This document shows positions 19,791 through 28,915 of a stretch of 61,792 nucleotides of DNA, in pieces; position 1 is the first letter of the stretch, and the number at the start of each line of letters is the position of its first letter. The DNA is taken from contig JAHFSP010000005.1 of assembly GCA_023265685.1 (NCBI GenBank), forward strand, positions 1-61,792, given 5' to 3'. The notes beneath the pieces were generated by a model, which saw only the letters and a list, made by a program, of their open reading frames with translations, was not told the origin of the DNA and made no database searches. This stretch comes from Candidatus Woesearchaeota archaeon. Lineage in GTDB: Archaea; Nanobdellota; Nanobdellia; Woesearchaeales; GW2011-AR9. The position numbers and the translations under genes were made by a program.

Positions 19791-21392
19791 CTACCAAGTT
19801 ATCATTTTATGTGATTTCTTAAAATTATGATACGCCGGCCAACAATTATTTATTGCATATTTCTTCAATTTATCTCTAGCTGAATCTGAAAGTTCTTCTT
19901 CATGATGACCTTCATGACCACCATGTCCCCCCCCACTTCTTTTCACATTATAAAAATCACCAAATAATTTCTGCATCACACTTTTCTTTACTACCTTACC
20001 CACGTGATGTTCATCAGATGAATGTTTTTCATGTTTTTTACGTGCCATATCACGCGCATCACGTGCTTCTTGAAGATAAATTTGGAGATCATCACCTAAT
20101 GCTTGCATTGCTTCTTGAACAGACTTAGAAACATTTCCCATCAACATCATTGCTTCTTCTTCTTTCATTTTCTTATAATTCTCAACTTCTTTATTTGTCC
20201 AAACATACACCCGATAGTTCATCTCGTAACGCCCAATATGAACCGGACCACGTTGATACCCCTCTTGAACAACTTTAAGCTCAGGACGAGTCCGATAATT
20301 AAACGTAGCCAAAACACACGCATTACCTGCCCCCTCATTTTTACGAGCAAGTATCTCAATATCAAGCATACTTCCCTCAAACGAAGAAATAATATCCGGA
20401 GAACGCATGTTCTGATCTTTAAACGAAAGTCTCTCAACATGACGCAAATAAGGCTTTACCCATTCTAGATACATATTAATAATCTGATAATGTTGTTCAA
20501 GATAATTTAACATAAATCGTTTACGATTAGCATGCTCCAAATGAGTGCTCTTTTTCCATTGCATGAATTGCTGTAAATGGCGACCTAAAACACGCAACAC
20601 ATTATTGTTAAAATCTTTTCCCAAAGCCTTAACATGATGCTCCAACTCATCTGTTTCTTTAAATGGAGGAGAATCAAAGAATAAGTCCGGGAGAGTAATA
20701 AATTCTAATTCTCGCGCCATCCCATACACCGACGCCGCGCTCTTACCCCCACCTTGAACTAAGTCTACAAAAATTCCTTTTAGTGTAACCTCAGCACTCT
20801 TTCCACGTGCCGTAATCGGTTTCGCCAGCTCTTTGTCTGCTTCTTTATAATACTCTAAACGTTCATCAATGATCCTCAACTCCCGTACCATCTGAAACAA
20901 CTCTTTAATCATTTTCCCCGTCGTTGCCAAGAATTGGGATACTTTATCCTGCTGTGCCCCTAAACGCTGTTGCGTAACACCAAAAAAAGCTGAATTCTCT
21001 GCTGCAGCAAATGAATCCTCTATCTTTTCCACTATATGAAAATTCTGACGAAGTTCTTCTAAAACCCAGAAATATGGTTCTTCTAAACTAAGATCATAAA
21101 CCTCATATGTTAAACGATACGATTTAATGGGTTTAGGAAACCCAGTCTTAGAAAAATCACTCCCTACATTCTTTGTCGCAAGGACCTCTTTATTTTCCTC
21201 AACAGCAACTTCTTTACCATGATCATCCTTTTTAAAAAAACCATGTTTAACTAAAAGCTCAGCACGCGTCATCGGAACACGCGGGTTAGCCATTTTCTCT
21301 TCCGCCTTGTGTTCTCCCCTCTTCTCATGTCCCAAACCAGAATGAACAGTGCCCATATCGTACCAATTTCCTCTTTTTAGTAAATACAACAT
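19791..21392 (-). CDS. Hypothetical protein (533 aa)
   Basis: Long ORF lying between two related secreted-protein genes; no recognised motif. Confidence 0.6.
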   Translation of the reverse strand: MLYLLKRGNWYDMGTVHSGLGHEKRGEHKAEEKMANPRVPMTRAELLVKHGFFKKDDHGKEVAVEENKEVLATKNVGSDFSKTGFPKPIKSYRLTYEVYDLSLEEPYFWVLEELRQNFHIVEKIEDSFAAAENSAFFGVTQQRLGAQQDKVSQFLATTGKMIKELFQMVRELRIIDERLEYYKEADKELAKPITARGKSAEVTLKGIFVDLVQGGGKSAASVYGMARELEFITLPDLFFDSPPFKETDELEHHVKALGKDFNNNVLRVLGRHLQQFMQWKKSTHLEHANRKRFMLNYLEQHYQIINMYLEWVKPYLRHVERLSFKDQNMRSPDIISSFEGSMLDIEILARKNEGAGNACVLATFNYRTRPELKVVQEGYQRGPVHIGRYEMNYRVYVWTNKEVENYKKMKEEEAMMLMGNVSKSVQEAMQALGDDLQIYLQEARDARDMARKKHEKHSSDEHHVGKVVKKSVMQKLFGDFYNVKRSGGGHGGHEGHHEEELSDSARDKLKKYAINNCWPAYHNFKKSHKMITW

Positions 21393-21488
21393 AACGCCGT
21401 TAATAAAATTTTCGTCAGCGAGTATCCTAAGAAACTAAAAAACAAGAATAAAAAACAGTGAAAAGAACAATAAGCAGCAGAAGAAATC

Positions 21489-22391
21489 CTAATTTTGAGG
21501 CATGCATCCCCGCCCATAACTCTCTCGATCCCATTGCGCATTACAAACTTGACCACTCGATGAACAATCAGAAATTACTCTTAGAGGAGTAGAACCACAT
21601 GTAGTGTAAGTATCATTGATAAATGAAGTTCCCTCACAACGAAAATTATCTGCACGAACGACTCTACAACATTGACCAGTTGCAACATCACAGCCCAAAC
21701 GATCTACACACACAAGATCCTGAGCAATGGAAAACTGACCTTCACCACCAGCACGATGTGAATCACGAGATTCAGGTACCTCACTTGAACAAAAATAATT
21801 TTTAACACGAGCAAGATCAATATGGCCAATATCTCTAAAATCAACTGTAGCTGCATGTTGATTTCCAGTATACACACAAGTATTACGATGAACTCCAACG
21901 AGATCAATGGTACCAAACAACAACGAATCATATCGATTTTGAGCAACATCCGGTACTGCGAGATTATGGACATTAATGTAATGGCAAAATTGGGAAGCAG
22001 TAACAGGGGTAGATTCTTCAATAGAGACTAAAGTGGGTGGTGCTTGAATTACAGCAGCAGGAATAACGGCAAAACGCTCTTCGCACGCATCGCCAACGCC
22101 ATCTTGATCCAAATCAAAATTATCATCAGTATTCAACGCAGGACAACGATCACACCCATCACCATACACATCCCCATCTTGATTTAATTGGTCAGCATTG
22201 GAGATATACGCACAATTATCAACATCATCCATGACCTCATCACGATCACGATCAATAGGCCCCCCCGAAAAATGAGCATTCCCTACAACCGTATCGGATG
22301 AATGAGAAGACATCTTGTTAACAACAATACCACCAAGCACCAACAGTACTAAAACTGAAATAAGAATAAAATGAAAACGACGCTGATCCAT
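21489..22391 (-). CDS. Secreted/anchored protein with thrombospondin type-3-like repeats
   Basis: N-terminal TM, GPIDRDRDEVMDDVDNCAYISNADQLNQDGDVYGDGCDRCP. GGGGTG SD-like upstream of the ATG at 22391. Confidence 0.75.
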   Translation of the reverse strand: MDQRRFHFILISVLVLLVLGGIVVNKMSSHSSDTVVGNAHFSGGPIDRDRDEVMDDVDNCAYISNADQLNQDGDVYGDGCDRCPALNTDDNFDLDQDGVGDACEERFAVIPAAVIQAPPTLVSIEESTPVTASQFCHYINVHNLAVPDVAQNRYDSLLFGTIDLVGVHRNTCVYTGNQHAATVDFRDIGHIDLARVKNYFCSSEVPESRDSHRAGGEGQFSIAQDLVCVDRLGCDVATGQCCRVVRADNFRCEGTSFINDTYTTCGSTPLRVISDCSSSGQVCNAQWDRESYGRGCMPQN

Positions 22392-22549
22392 TGTAACACC
22401 CCTAAACAAATGTTAATAAGTTTTCTATAACAGTATAATAGTCCCTCAATTAACAACCCTCTTTTCATTCCTAGAAAGAATCAGAAATTTATATAGTTAT
22501 GGTTTTAGTAAGTTATGGTAAAAATCAGAAAATATCTCCCTACCAATTT

Positions 22550-23251
22550 CTACTCCTCTTTTGCACAAAAAAAGAACCAAAGCCCACCTTTCTCAACGAG
22601 CCGTACTTGATCAAAGTAGGCACCAAATAACCTAACCCATTCACCTTTGGTTTTTGTGGGAACTTCCTTTTGACGTTGCCATTCATCGACCGGCTTTCCA
22701 TTTAACACCGCAACAAACTTTCCTCCCTCCTTCACAACTCTCTTAGCCTCATTCAACAACCCAGTAATATTGTGCACATAATTGAGTAAAAACACTGCTG
22801 TAACACAATCAAATTCACTATCCTTAAACGGCAGCGTCTTTTCAACATCTCCCACAACTTTAACCCGACAATTCTCATTAAAACTAAGCATCTTCGCCGA
22901 AATATCAAAACCAACACCAGAAGTATAACTATACGCCCCACACCCTAAATCTAAAATATTCCCTGAACAAAATGAACCCAAAACAGACGAAATCATTCCT
23001 CGAACATCAGAAGAAATCTTTTGTCCCCATAAAAAAGCCTCTACATTCCAAAAAGCCACAATATTTTCTGGCCAACCTTTTGCCCAAGAAACAGAACCCG
23101 ACAAACGGCGCAGGTCTTCTTTTACATCAACCCCATACTGAAATTCAATTAATGTTTCGAGAAATTGCGCCTCAGCATCAAAACCTTTCTTTTCATACAT
23201 CCCTTTCTTTTCATGGACCCTATCACCCACCCCATCATCCATTATAATCAC
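22550..23251 (-). CDS. SAM-dependent methyltransferase
   Basis: NILDLGCGAYSYTSGVGFDISAKML, FDCVTAVFLLNYV, EAKRVVKEGGKFV. Confidence 0.75.
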   Translation of the reverse strand: MIIMDDGVGDRVHEKKGMYEKKGFDAEAQFLETLIEFQYGVDVKEDLRRLSGSVSWAKGWPENIVAFWNVEAFLWGQKISSDVRGMISSVLGSFCSGNILDLGCGAYSYTSGVGFDISAKMLSFNENCRVKVVGDVEKTLPFKDSEFDCVTAVFLLNYVHNITGLLNEAKRVVKEGGKFVAVLNGKPVDEWQRQKEVPTKTKGEWVRLFGAYFDQVRLVEKGGLWFFFCAKEE

Positions 23252-23307
23252 CCTCTATTAACCATAAAAACTACGAAAGCTACATCACCCCACCAACCAT
23301 CAAAAAC

Positions 23308-24432
23308 CTAAAACAAAAATGTGGTTAAACTCATCAACGAATGAAAAAAGATTCCCCCTTGGACATTATTAATCATAAGCACAAAGACCAGAATAAATAT
23401 CCTCCCAAGACAGATAAATATTTCACGACTTACAAAATAGCTTACCGCGTGTCCCCGAGCCTTGTCAAACTCCATGGCTTCCAAAGGCGGTTGACGAACT
23501 CCTGTCACCAGAGCAGCCAGCGCACTCACCGCAAAAACATGAAAAGGTGTTGCAACTAATCCACTCGCAATCCAACTCACACATTCAAAAAGAGTCAAAA
23601 CATGAACTAAATGAGCTTTATCTTTGTGATCACTATACCTTCCAGCCACCCACATGAGTACTGCCGAACCTCCACCCATAACCGCACCTGCAATACCTAA
23701 CGTGAAATAACTCCCCAAAATAGTAAAGATAAACAACGGCCATAATACACCCGTAGCCATTGCTTCCGTCCCTTTTGACGAAAAATAAATTGAATTCTTC
23801 CAATGATCTTTTGACAAAACATCACGAAACGAAAAATGGTATTTGATATGGCTCTCTTTGCTCAAAAAAAGAACAATTGCTGAAGTCATTAAAATCATAC
23901 ATGCTAAGACAAAAACAACTTGGAAGTTAAACCACGTAATCAAAAATCCACCCAGAACAGGAGCAATAACTGTCGCCGTAATTTTATAAAAACTATTTTT
24001 CCCCACTTGTTCTCCTCGATGTGAATGATCACTTGCTTGATAAAACAATAAATTCATCCCCATCCAATAAAACGCCAGTGAGATACCCATTAATGTTGAT
24101 AAGACCACCAGCGGTACAGGCAAAGTTTTGAGAACCGAAAGAAGAATCAAAAAAGCAACATAAAAAGGAAGACTAAACAAAACAGCATGCTTGACGCCAA
24201 ACCGAGCCGCAAACGACGCCGCCAAAGGCGTAAAAATTGCAAAGATAATAGAATAAAAGATGAAAAATAATAATGTTTGAGTAAATGAATACCCCAATTC
24301 TTTATACAAATACAATGGAATAAACACACTAATCAACGAAACCGCAAAGAATCGTAGCATCAAAGAGACAGAAATATGAGACAGTTCACGAGAACCCTGA
24401 ACCCGACACCAAAATTCGTGACGACGCAACAT
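23308..24432 (-). CDS. MFS-type transporter
   Basis: ~12 hydrophobic segments, FAARFGVKHAV; MFS-like layout. Confidence 0.75.
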   Translation of the reverse strand: MLRRHEFWCRVQGSRELSHISVSLMLRFFAVSLISVFIPLYLYKELGYSFTQTLLFFIFYSIIFAIFTPLAASFAARFGVKHAVLFSLPFYVAFLILLSVLKTLPVPLVVLSTLMGISLAFYWMGMNLLFYQASDHSHRGEQVGKNSFYKITATVIAPVLGGFLITWFNFQVVFVLACMILMTSAIVLFLSKESHIKYHFSFRDVLSKDHWKNSIYFSSKGTEAMATGVLWPLFIFTILGSYFTLGIAGAVMGGGSAVLMWVAGRYSDHKDKAHLVHVLTLFECVSWIASGLVATPFHVFAVSALAALVTGVRQPPLEAMEFDKARGHAVSYFVSREIFICLGRIFILVFVLMINNVQGGIFFHSLMSLTTFLF

Positions 24433-24496
24433 ACCACAATAAACTTTATAAAAGAATATAAGTCTTTCCCCTGCGTGGACCCGTGGTCTAGTGGCT

Positions 24497-24539
24497 TACA
24501 TGAATTGATTCTTGAAAAAGAGACAGTTCATCTCCACAC
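24497..24539 (+). other. D-loop tRNA intron (43 nt), non-canonical position
   Basis: BHB-like: central helix GTGG/CCAC, bulges CT^T and AC^A, inner helix ATGAATTG/CAGTTCAT (one G-U). Confidence 0.75.
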
Positions 24540-24556
24540 ATGACGTTCGCCTGACT

Positions 24557-24599
24557 TGAAAAACTAATTTACCACAAGGAAAACGAGTTTCTCTCAGAG
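24557..24599 (+). other. Anticodon-loop tRNA intron (43 nt), canonical 37/38 position
   Basis: BHB: perfect central helix CTGA/TCAG, bulges CT^T and AG^C, inner helix GAAAAACT/AGTTTCTC (one mismatch). Confidence 0.8.
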
Positions 24600-24635
24600 C
24601 GCGGAAGATCCCCGGTTCGAATCCGGGCGGGTCCA

Positions 24636-24775
24636 CTCTTACTTCTTGTATCAAAACCAGGTCCCGGATTTGGAACGGGTCACGAACGCAGCGAAAGCGA
24701 AGTGACTCGACCCGGTTCGAATAGTTTCGCTCACGAAACGAACGAGAGCGAAGCTCGACTGTCCGGGCGGGTCCA
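24636..24775 (+). ncRNA. tRNA-Val-linked structured element, copy A
   Basis: Contains the 82-bp block 24641-24722 shared with 35156-35237, an inverted T-arm-like segment, and a second tRNA 3' end CCCGGTTCGAAT[insert]TCCGGGCGGGTCCA. Confidence 0.65.
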
Positions 24776-24838
24776 CTCTTATTTTAAAAGAAAGTCATCA
24801 ACATATATCTCTACTTACCATCCTCAACTGGCATTTTC

Positions 24839-24863
24839 AACTGTACCTAAATTGGGGACAGTT
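24839..24863. repeat. Short imperfect palindrome AACTGTACCTAAATTGGGGACAGTT
   Basis: AACTGT...ACAGTT arms plus CC/GG. Confidence 0.4.
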
Positions 24864-25067
24864 GGAGCACAATGAATTCTCTCTTTTTGATCTTACCCCG
24901 TATTGTCTTGGAAAAGAGCATCAGTTAATAACCCTACAAACAAAATCCACTTCTTTTCTCAGATTGAATTTAATCTAACAACAATGAGAAAGAGGAGATT
25001 CTACACTACCAAAAAAACCATTCACAAAAAAGAAAGAGAAGAAAAAAAAAGAAAAAAACCGTTAGGT

Positions 25068-27779
25068 TTATTCTTCACCAGCTGCGACTGGAGCTGCTGC
25101 AGGGGCTGCGGCAGGAGCAGGTGCTCCTACACGAGCATCTTGGTAGGTTGTACCTTCAACTTCTACTTCCATACCAGAAAGTTCACCAGCTCTGTGGGCG
25201 ATTACTCGACCAGCAAGGCGGGTGTCAGCACCAGTGTAACCAGCTACTAACATAGCCATGTTACCGTTTGCGTGTTCGAATAATTTAACTCGAGCACGGC
25301 CAGGTGTGAATCCTTCTGTACAGTCAGCAGGGCTTCCTACAAGTTGAGCTGCAACGGTGTTAACACAAGGTCCACCAACAACAATCAAGTTTTGAGCAGC
25401 AACATCAGTTACTTCGCTGTCAAGACGAGTTGCATCAACAACGGTTACGCCTGAAAGTTCACCACGAGCATCGACTCCACCAGATACTGCGCCAGCTTCA
25501 ATAAAGACTTGAGCTTCTGCTTGCTGTTTAGGAACAGTTACAGTAAGTTCGTCAGCATTATTGTTGCTGCTGCCACTATCAGTTGCTTGAACAAGCAAGA
25601 GTCCGTAAGTAGTCATGGTTCGATCTTCATCAATATCCTGAAGACTTTGCATGGAGATGTTAGCGTTTAAGGTACTCTCTTCAGCACCAACATCCAAATC
25701 TACTTCGTTACTTGCAGCTTTCTGGATAAGAACTACAGTTGTCTCAGAGGCAGTTGCTTCATCAAGGTTGTCAGATGGGATACTCATGGTTACGTTGAAC
25801 GTATGTCCGTTACCAGCAGCTGCATTAAGCAAGTTACCAGAAGATACAACAGTCGAACCGGCAACACCAGTATATGACTGAGATTGTACACCAGTACTTG
25901 CGTTACCAGCTAATGGATTAATAACAAGTCCATTCTGCGATACAATCGCTGAACGAGATGTGTTAGTGATGGTTCCACTCTGATCTAAGTCCATAGTCAA
26001 GTTTCCGGTCGTCTCATCAACAACGAATGCATACGATTTACCACCAACAATGACTGCACCAACTCCTAAGCGAGTAATACTGTCTGAACTCATGTTGTTC
26101 CAATCAGCAATAACAGCTGCAACAGTTGCGTTTGTAGCTGCATCGTAGGTATCTTGGTAGGTTTGACCTGATCCAATGTCGCTAAATTGAACTTCGTTGT
26201 TACTTGTGTCTAAGCTATCAAAGCGAAGAACATACGTGTACGTTGTCTCATCAGCGCTTGCCATAGGGTCATCAGATAACACAACATACGCATCTTCGTC
26301 AATGACGAAATAACTTGTGTTATAGGTCTTCTCTATAAGAGAACTACTACTCTTGTTATAGCTCGATGGAAACTCTGTAAACCAAAGTCGGTCGCTGTCG
26401 TCTCCAAAGACAAAGTTGTTTCCGGAGTTGTCAACAAAAGGCACGTTATATTCAGTACCAGCAACGTTAGTGAATCGTAATGTATACGAATCATCGCTAC
26501 CAGCATCGAATTTAACTGTCTCAGAAGAAGCCTCATTAAGACCTTTGTAGGTTACATCCCAACCAGCGTGAAGCATACCTTGAGGTTCGTCAAGAGATTC
26601 ACGTAAGCCGTGTCCAGCAGAAATGAAAGCTTCATCGCCGCCTTTTCCATCAGCTTTAAGTTGGTACTTAATGTCGGTAATTTCAAGGGTTGTACTTGTG
26701 TTTGAACCAGTGATTTTAACCTGAGCATCTTCAATGTTTTCTTCATTGATTTTAACACCAGAGGTATAGAAAGAACTATCACTAATACTAGTATCTTCTA
26801 ACTCAATTTTGTCAGCACCAAGGAAGAATTCACATGATTGAATACCACCAGCAAAATCTTGGTAAAGTACTTCACTTACACCAATTTCAGTTCCGTCACT
26901 AAGACGATCAGTGTCACCATCGGTCAAAAGATCGGTAGTTTCACCGTTCACAACGAACTTACATTTGGTAGTATCAGCGAAGGCAAGTTCAACATTGTAC
27001 GCTTGACCATCAATGGTGTAGGATTTAGGAGTTCCTAAACTTACTACATCACGAACAGCGCCGCCCATCATTTCAAGTTGAACATCAGTAGCGCCGCCAC
27101 TTTCAGCGACTCTATTTGCATCAACAATGGTAAATTGTTTACCCATAATCCATACTGACTCATCTTCAAGATCATCTAAAGAGTTACTCACAAGGTCAGT
27201 TTCTAACCCTTCAGTAAATTCTAACTCGTATTCAAAGACATAGTCTCCATCTCCAAAGTAGAGAAAGTCGCTTGTTACGTCGTTATCATCTTCTGCAAAG
27301 GTAACCCGACCAGAATTTGATTTGGTACGAGTAAACGAACCTGCAGTTGTCTGAGTTTGAAGTCGTAAGAACTGATTTACTGGAGTTGTACCTTTATCAG
27401 TACTCATAGTATAAGACTTGAGTGCTTCAAGGTCAGAACCAGTTAAAGTTTCACGAACTTGACCAATATCTTCGTAGAGTTCAAGAAGATCTCCAGATTT
27501 AGAAACTGGAACTGCGTCTCCTTCAACAGTAACTTTACCAGCGCCTGCAGAAACAGGTTTATGGTACATCATACTTGCAGCGATATCAGTCATTGCAAGA
27601 TTATCAACAGATGCTGCGGCTTCTCCTACAACGAAATAGCCATTGAATACGCCATCCTTAACGAACATATCAGGATAGTTCTTCAAATCTGCAGCCAATG
27701 CGCCCATTGCGGTTGCACCAAGCATACCTACGCCAGCGCCAACAGCGAAAAGGCGTTTAACCACTCTTTTTATTTTCAT
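25068..27779 (-). CDS. S-layer protein
   Basis: MKIKRVVKRLFAVGAGVGMLGATAMGALAADLKNYPDMFVKDGVFNGYFVVGEAAASVDNLAMTDIAASMMY matches archaeal S-layer N-termini. GGAGGTG SD upstream of the ATG at 27779; Ala/Pro-rich C-terminus. Confidence 0.9.
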   Translation of the reverse strand: MKIKRVVKRLFAVGAGVGMLGATAMGALAADLKNYPDMFVKDGVFNGYFVVGEAAASVDNLAMTDIAASMMYHKPVSAGAGKVTVEGDAVPVSKSGDLLELYEDIGQVRETLTGSDLEALKSYTMSTDKGTTPVNQFLRLQTQTTAGSFTRTKSNSGRVTFAEDDNDVTSDFLYFGDGDYVFEYELEFTEGLETDLVSNSLDDLEDESVWIMGKQFTIVDANRVAESGGATDVQLEMMGGAVRDVVSLGTPKSYTIDGQAYNVELAFADTTKCKFVVNGETTDLLTDGDTDRLSDGTEIGVSEVLYQDFAGGIQSCEFFLGADKIELEDTSISDSSFYTSGVKINEENIEDAQVKITGSNTSTTLEITDIKYQLKADGKGGDEAFISAGHGLRESLDEPQGMLHAGWDVTYKGLNEASSETVKFDAGSDDSYTLRFTNVAGTEYNVPFVDNSGNNFVFGDDSDRLWFTEFPSSYNKSSSSLIEKTYNTSYFVIDEDAYVVLSDDPMASADETTYTYVLRFDSLDTSNNEVQFSDIGSGQTYQDTYDAATNATVAAVIADWNNMSSDSITRLGVGAVIVGGKSYAFVVDETTGNLTMDLDQSGTITNTSRSAIVSQNGLVINPLAGNASTGVQSQSYTGVAGSTVVSSGNLLNAAAGNGHTFNVTMSIPSDNLDEATASETTVVLIQKAASNEVDLDVGAEESTLNANISMQSLQDIDEDRTMTTYGLLLVQATDSGSSNNNADELTVTVPKQQAEAQVFIEAGAVSGGVDARGELSGVTVVDATRLDSEVTDVAAQNLIVVGGPCVNTVAAQLVGSPADCTEGFTPGRARVKLFEHANGNMAMLVAGYTGADTRLAGRVIAHRAGELSGMEVEVEGTTYQDARVGAPAPAAAPAAAPVAAGEE

Positions 27780-27828
27780 TTCAAAACACACCTCCGTGTT
27801 TGAATATTCTAGTTGTTACCCAAGTCAA

Positions 27829-27885
27829 CCTCTAAAAATTACGAACAACGCATCACGACGATACGCCTCTTTTCGAATTTAGAGG
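27829..27885 (-). promoter_or_regulatory. Inverted repeat in probable 5' leader of S-layer gene
   Basis: CCTCTAAA (27829-27836) pairs with TTTAGAGG (27878-27885). Candidate TATA on minus strand (CTTATAAAA) near 27967-27976 implies a long leader. Confidence 0.4.
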
Positions 27886-28173
27886 TCAGACTTGATGTAA
27901 AGCCAAAGAATGACCCGATAAGGATTAATCTAAGACTTTACTGTGTGTACCTCTCCAGACAGAAAAACGTTTTATAAGCCTTTCGCAAAATCGAGGGTTA
28001 AAAAAACAAACTGTTTAGTTTTATGACTTATTTGTCGAAAATTTTTGAATATTATCAGTTCATCATCCGAAAATGACGAATTGCCAGATATAGAACAAAG
28101 TTCTATTTTTTTGAAGATTTGGAGTTCTTCAAAAGCCCACAATATCCTCAATCCCTCACAAACCAACATCACC

Positions 28174-28183
28174 TATATATAAG
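28174..28183 (+). promoter_or_regulatory. TATA box (TATATATAAG)
   Basis: Begins 31 nt upstream of the ATG at 28205; spacing fits a leaderless archaeal transcript. Confidence 0.55.
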
Positions 28184-28204
28184 TACAGTTTTCTCAACAC
28201 GCAC

Positions 28205-28915
28205 ATGAACCCACACCTAAACCCTACTCCCAACGAAACAACACTCCCCTCAACTCTCCCCCTTCCCCATTTTTTCACCCAATATTATAGATCATTTGCC
28301 TCCCTTACCCCCATCCAAAGCAAGGCAATCGCCGCAGGTCTCTTAGAATCTCAATCACTTCTCATCTGCGCCCCCACCGCATCAGGCAAAACTCTTATTG
28401 CCACCATGGCCCTAAGCAGAATTCTTGGTCAAGGCAAAGGCATCTACCTTGTCCCCCTCAAAGCACTTGCCAATGAAAAATATAAAGAATACAAGAAACT
28501 TCTTGAAAACACACCCTACAAAGTAACTATTGCGACCGGTGATATGGACGAAATTGATGCACGACTTGAAAAATATGATCTTCTCATCCTTACAACAGAA
28601 AAATTCGATGCTCTCATCCGCCACCGAATTCCCTGGCTCAACCAAGTCAAAGTCGTAGTCATAGACGAAATTCATCTTCTCCAAGACACCAGCCGAGGTC
28701 CAACCCTCGAAATCATCCTAACCCTTCTCAAAACCAGAATCAAACCCCAACTCATCGGACTCTCAGCAACTATTGGCAACCCCGCACAACTCGCCGACTG
28801 GTTAAGCACAACTCTCGTTCAAGACACCTGGCGACCTGTTGAGTTACATCAAGGAATAGACACCCCGCAAGGCAAGACTCAATTCTACAATAAAGACAAA
28901 TCAAAACGAAACTGA
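28205..28915 (+). pseudogene. Hel308/Ski2-like helicase, RecA1 domain only (truncated)
   Basis: Q motif LTPIQSKAI, Walker A APTASGKT, DEIH box VVVIDEIHLLQD, SATIGNPAQL. Stops after WRPVELHQG; no RecA2 before the next gene. Confidence 0.75.

Larger units (their letters stand above)
24477..24635 (+). tRNA. tRNA-Val(GAC) with two introns
   Basis: Splicing 24497-24539 and 24557-24599 gives GGACCCG TG GTCTAGTGGCTATGAC G TTCGC CTGACTC GCGGA AGATC CCCGG TTCGAAT CCGGG CGGGTCC A, a full 73-nt cloverleaf. Anticodon GAC; discriminator A. Confidence 0.88.

Noticed and set aside
24477-24775. Recently integrated virus or ICE at the tRNA-Val 3' end
   Set aside because: No integrase or cargo between the two 3'-end copies (~140 bp). 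A degenerated integration remains one hypothesis but an intact element is excluded.
24839-24863. AACTGTACCTAAATTGGGGACAGTT as a mobile-element terminus
   Set aside because: Resembles some transposase-associated ends, but a single short imperfect palindrome without transposase or target duplication is not enough. Listed only as a repeat.
24903-25250. 115-aa plus-strand ORF
   Set aside because: Overlaps the S-layer gene end antisense; composition is a shadow of the Ala/Pro-rich coding strand.
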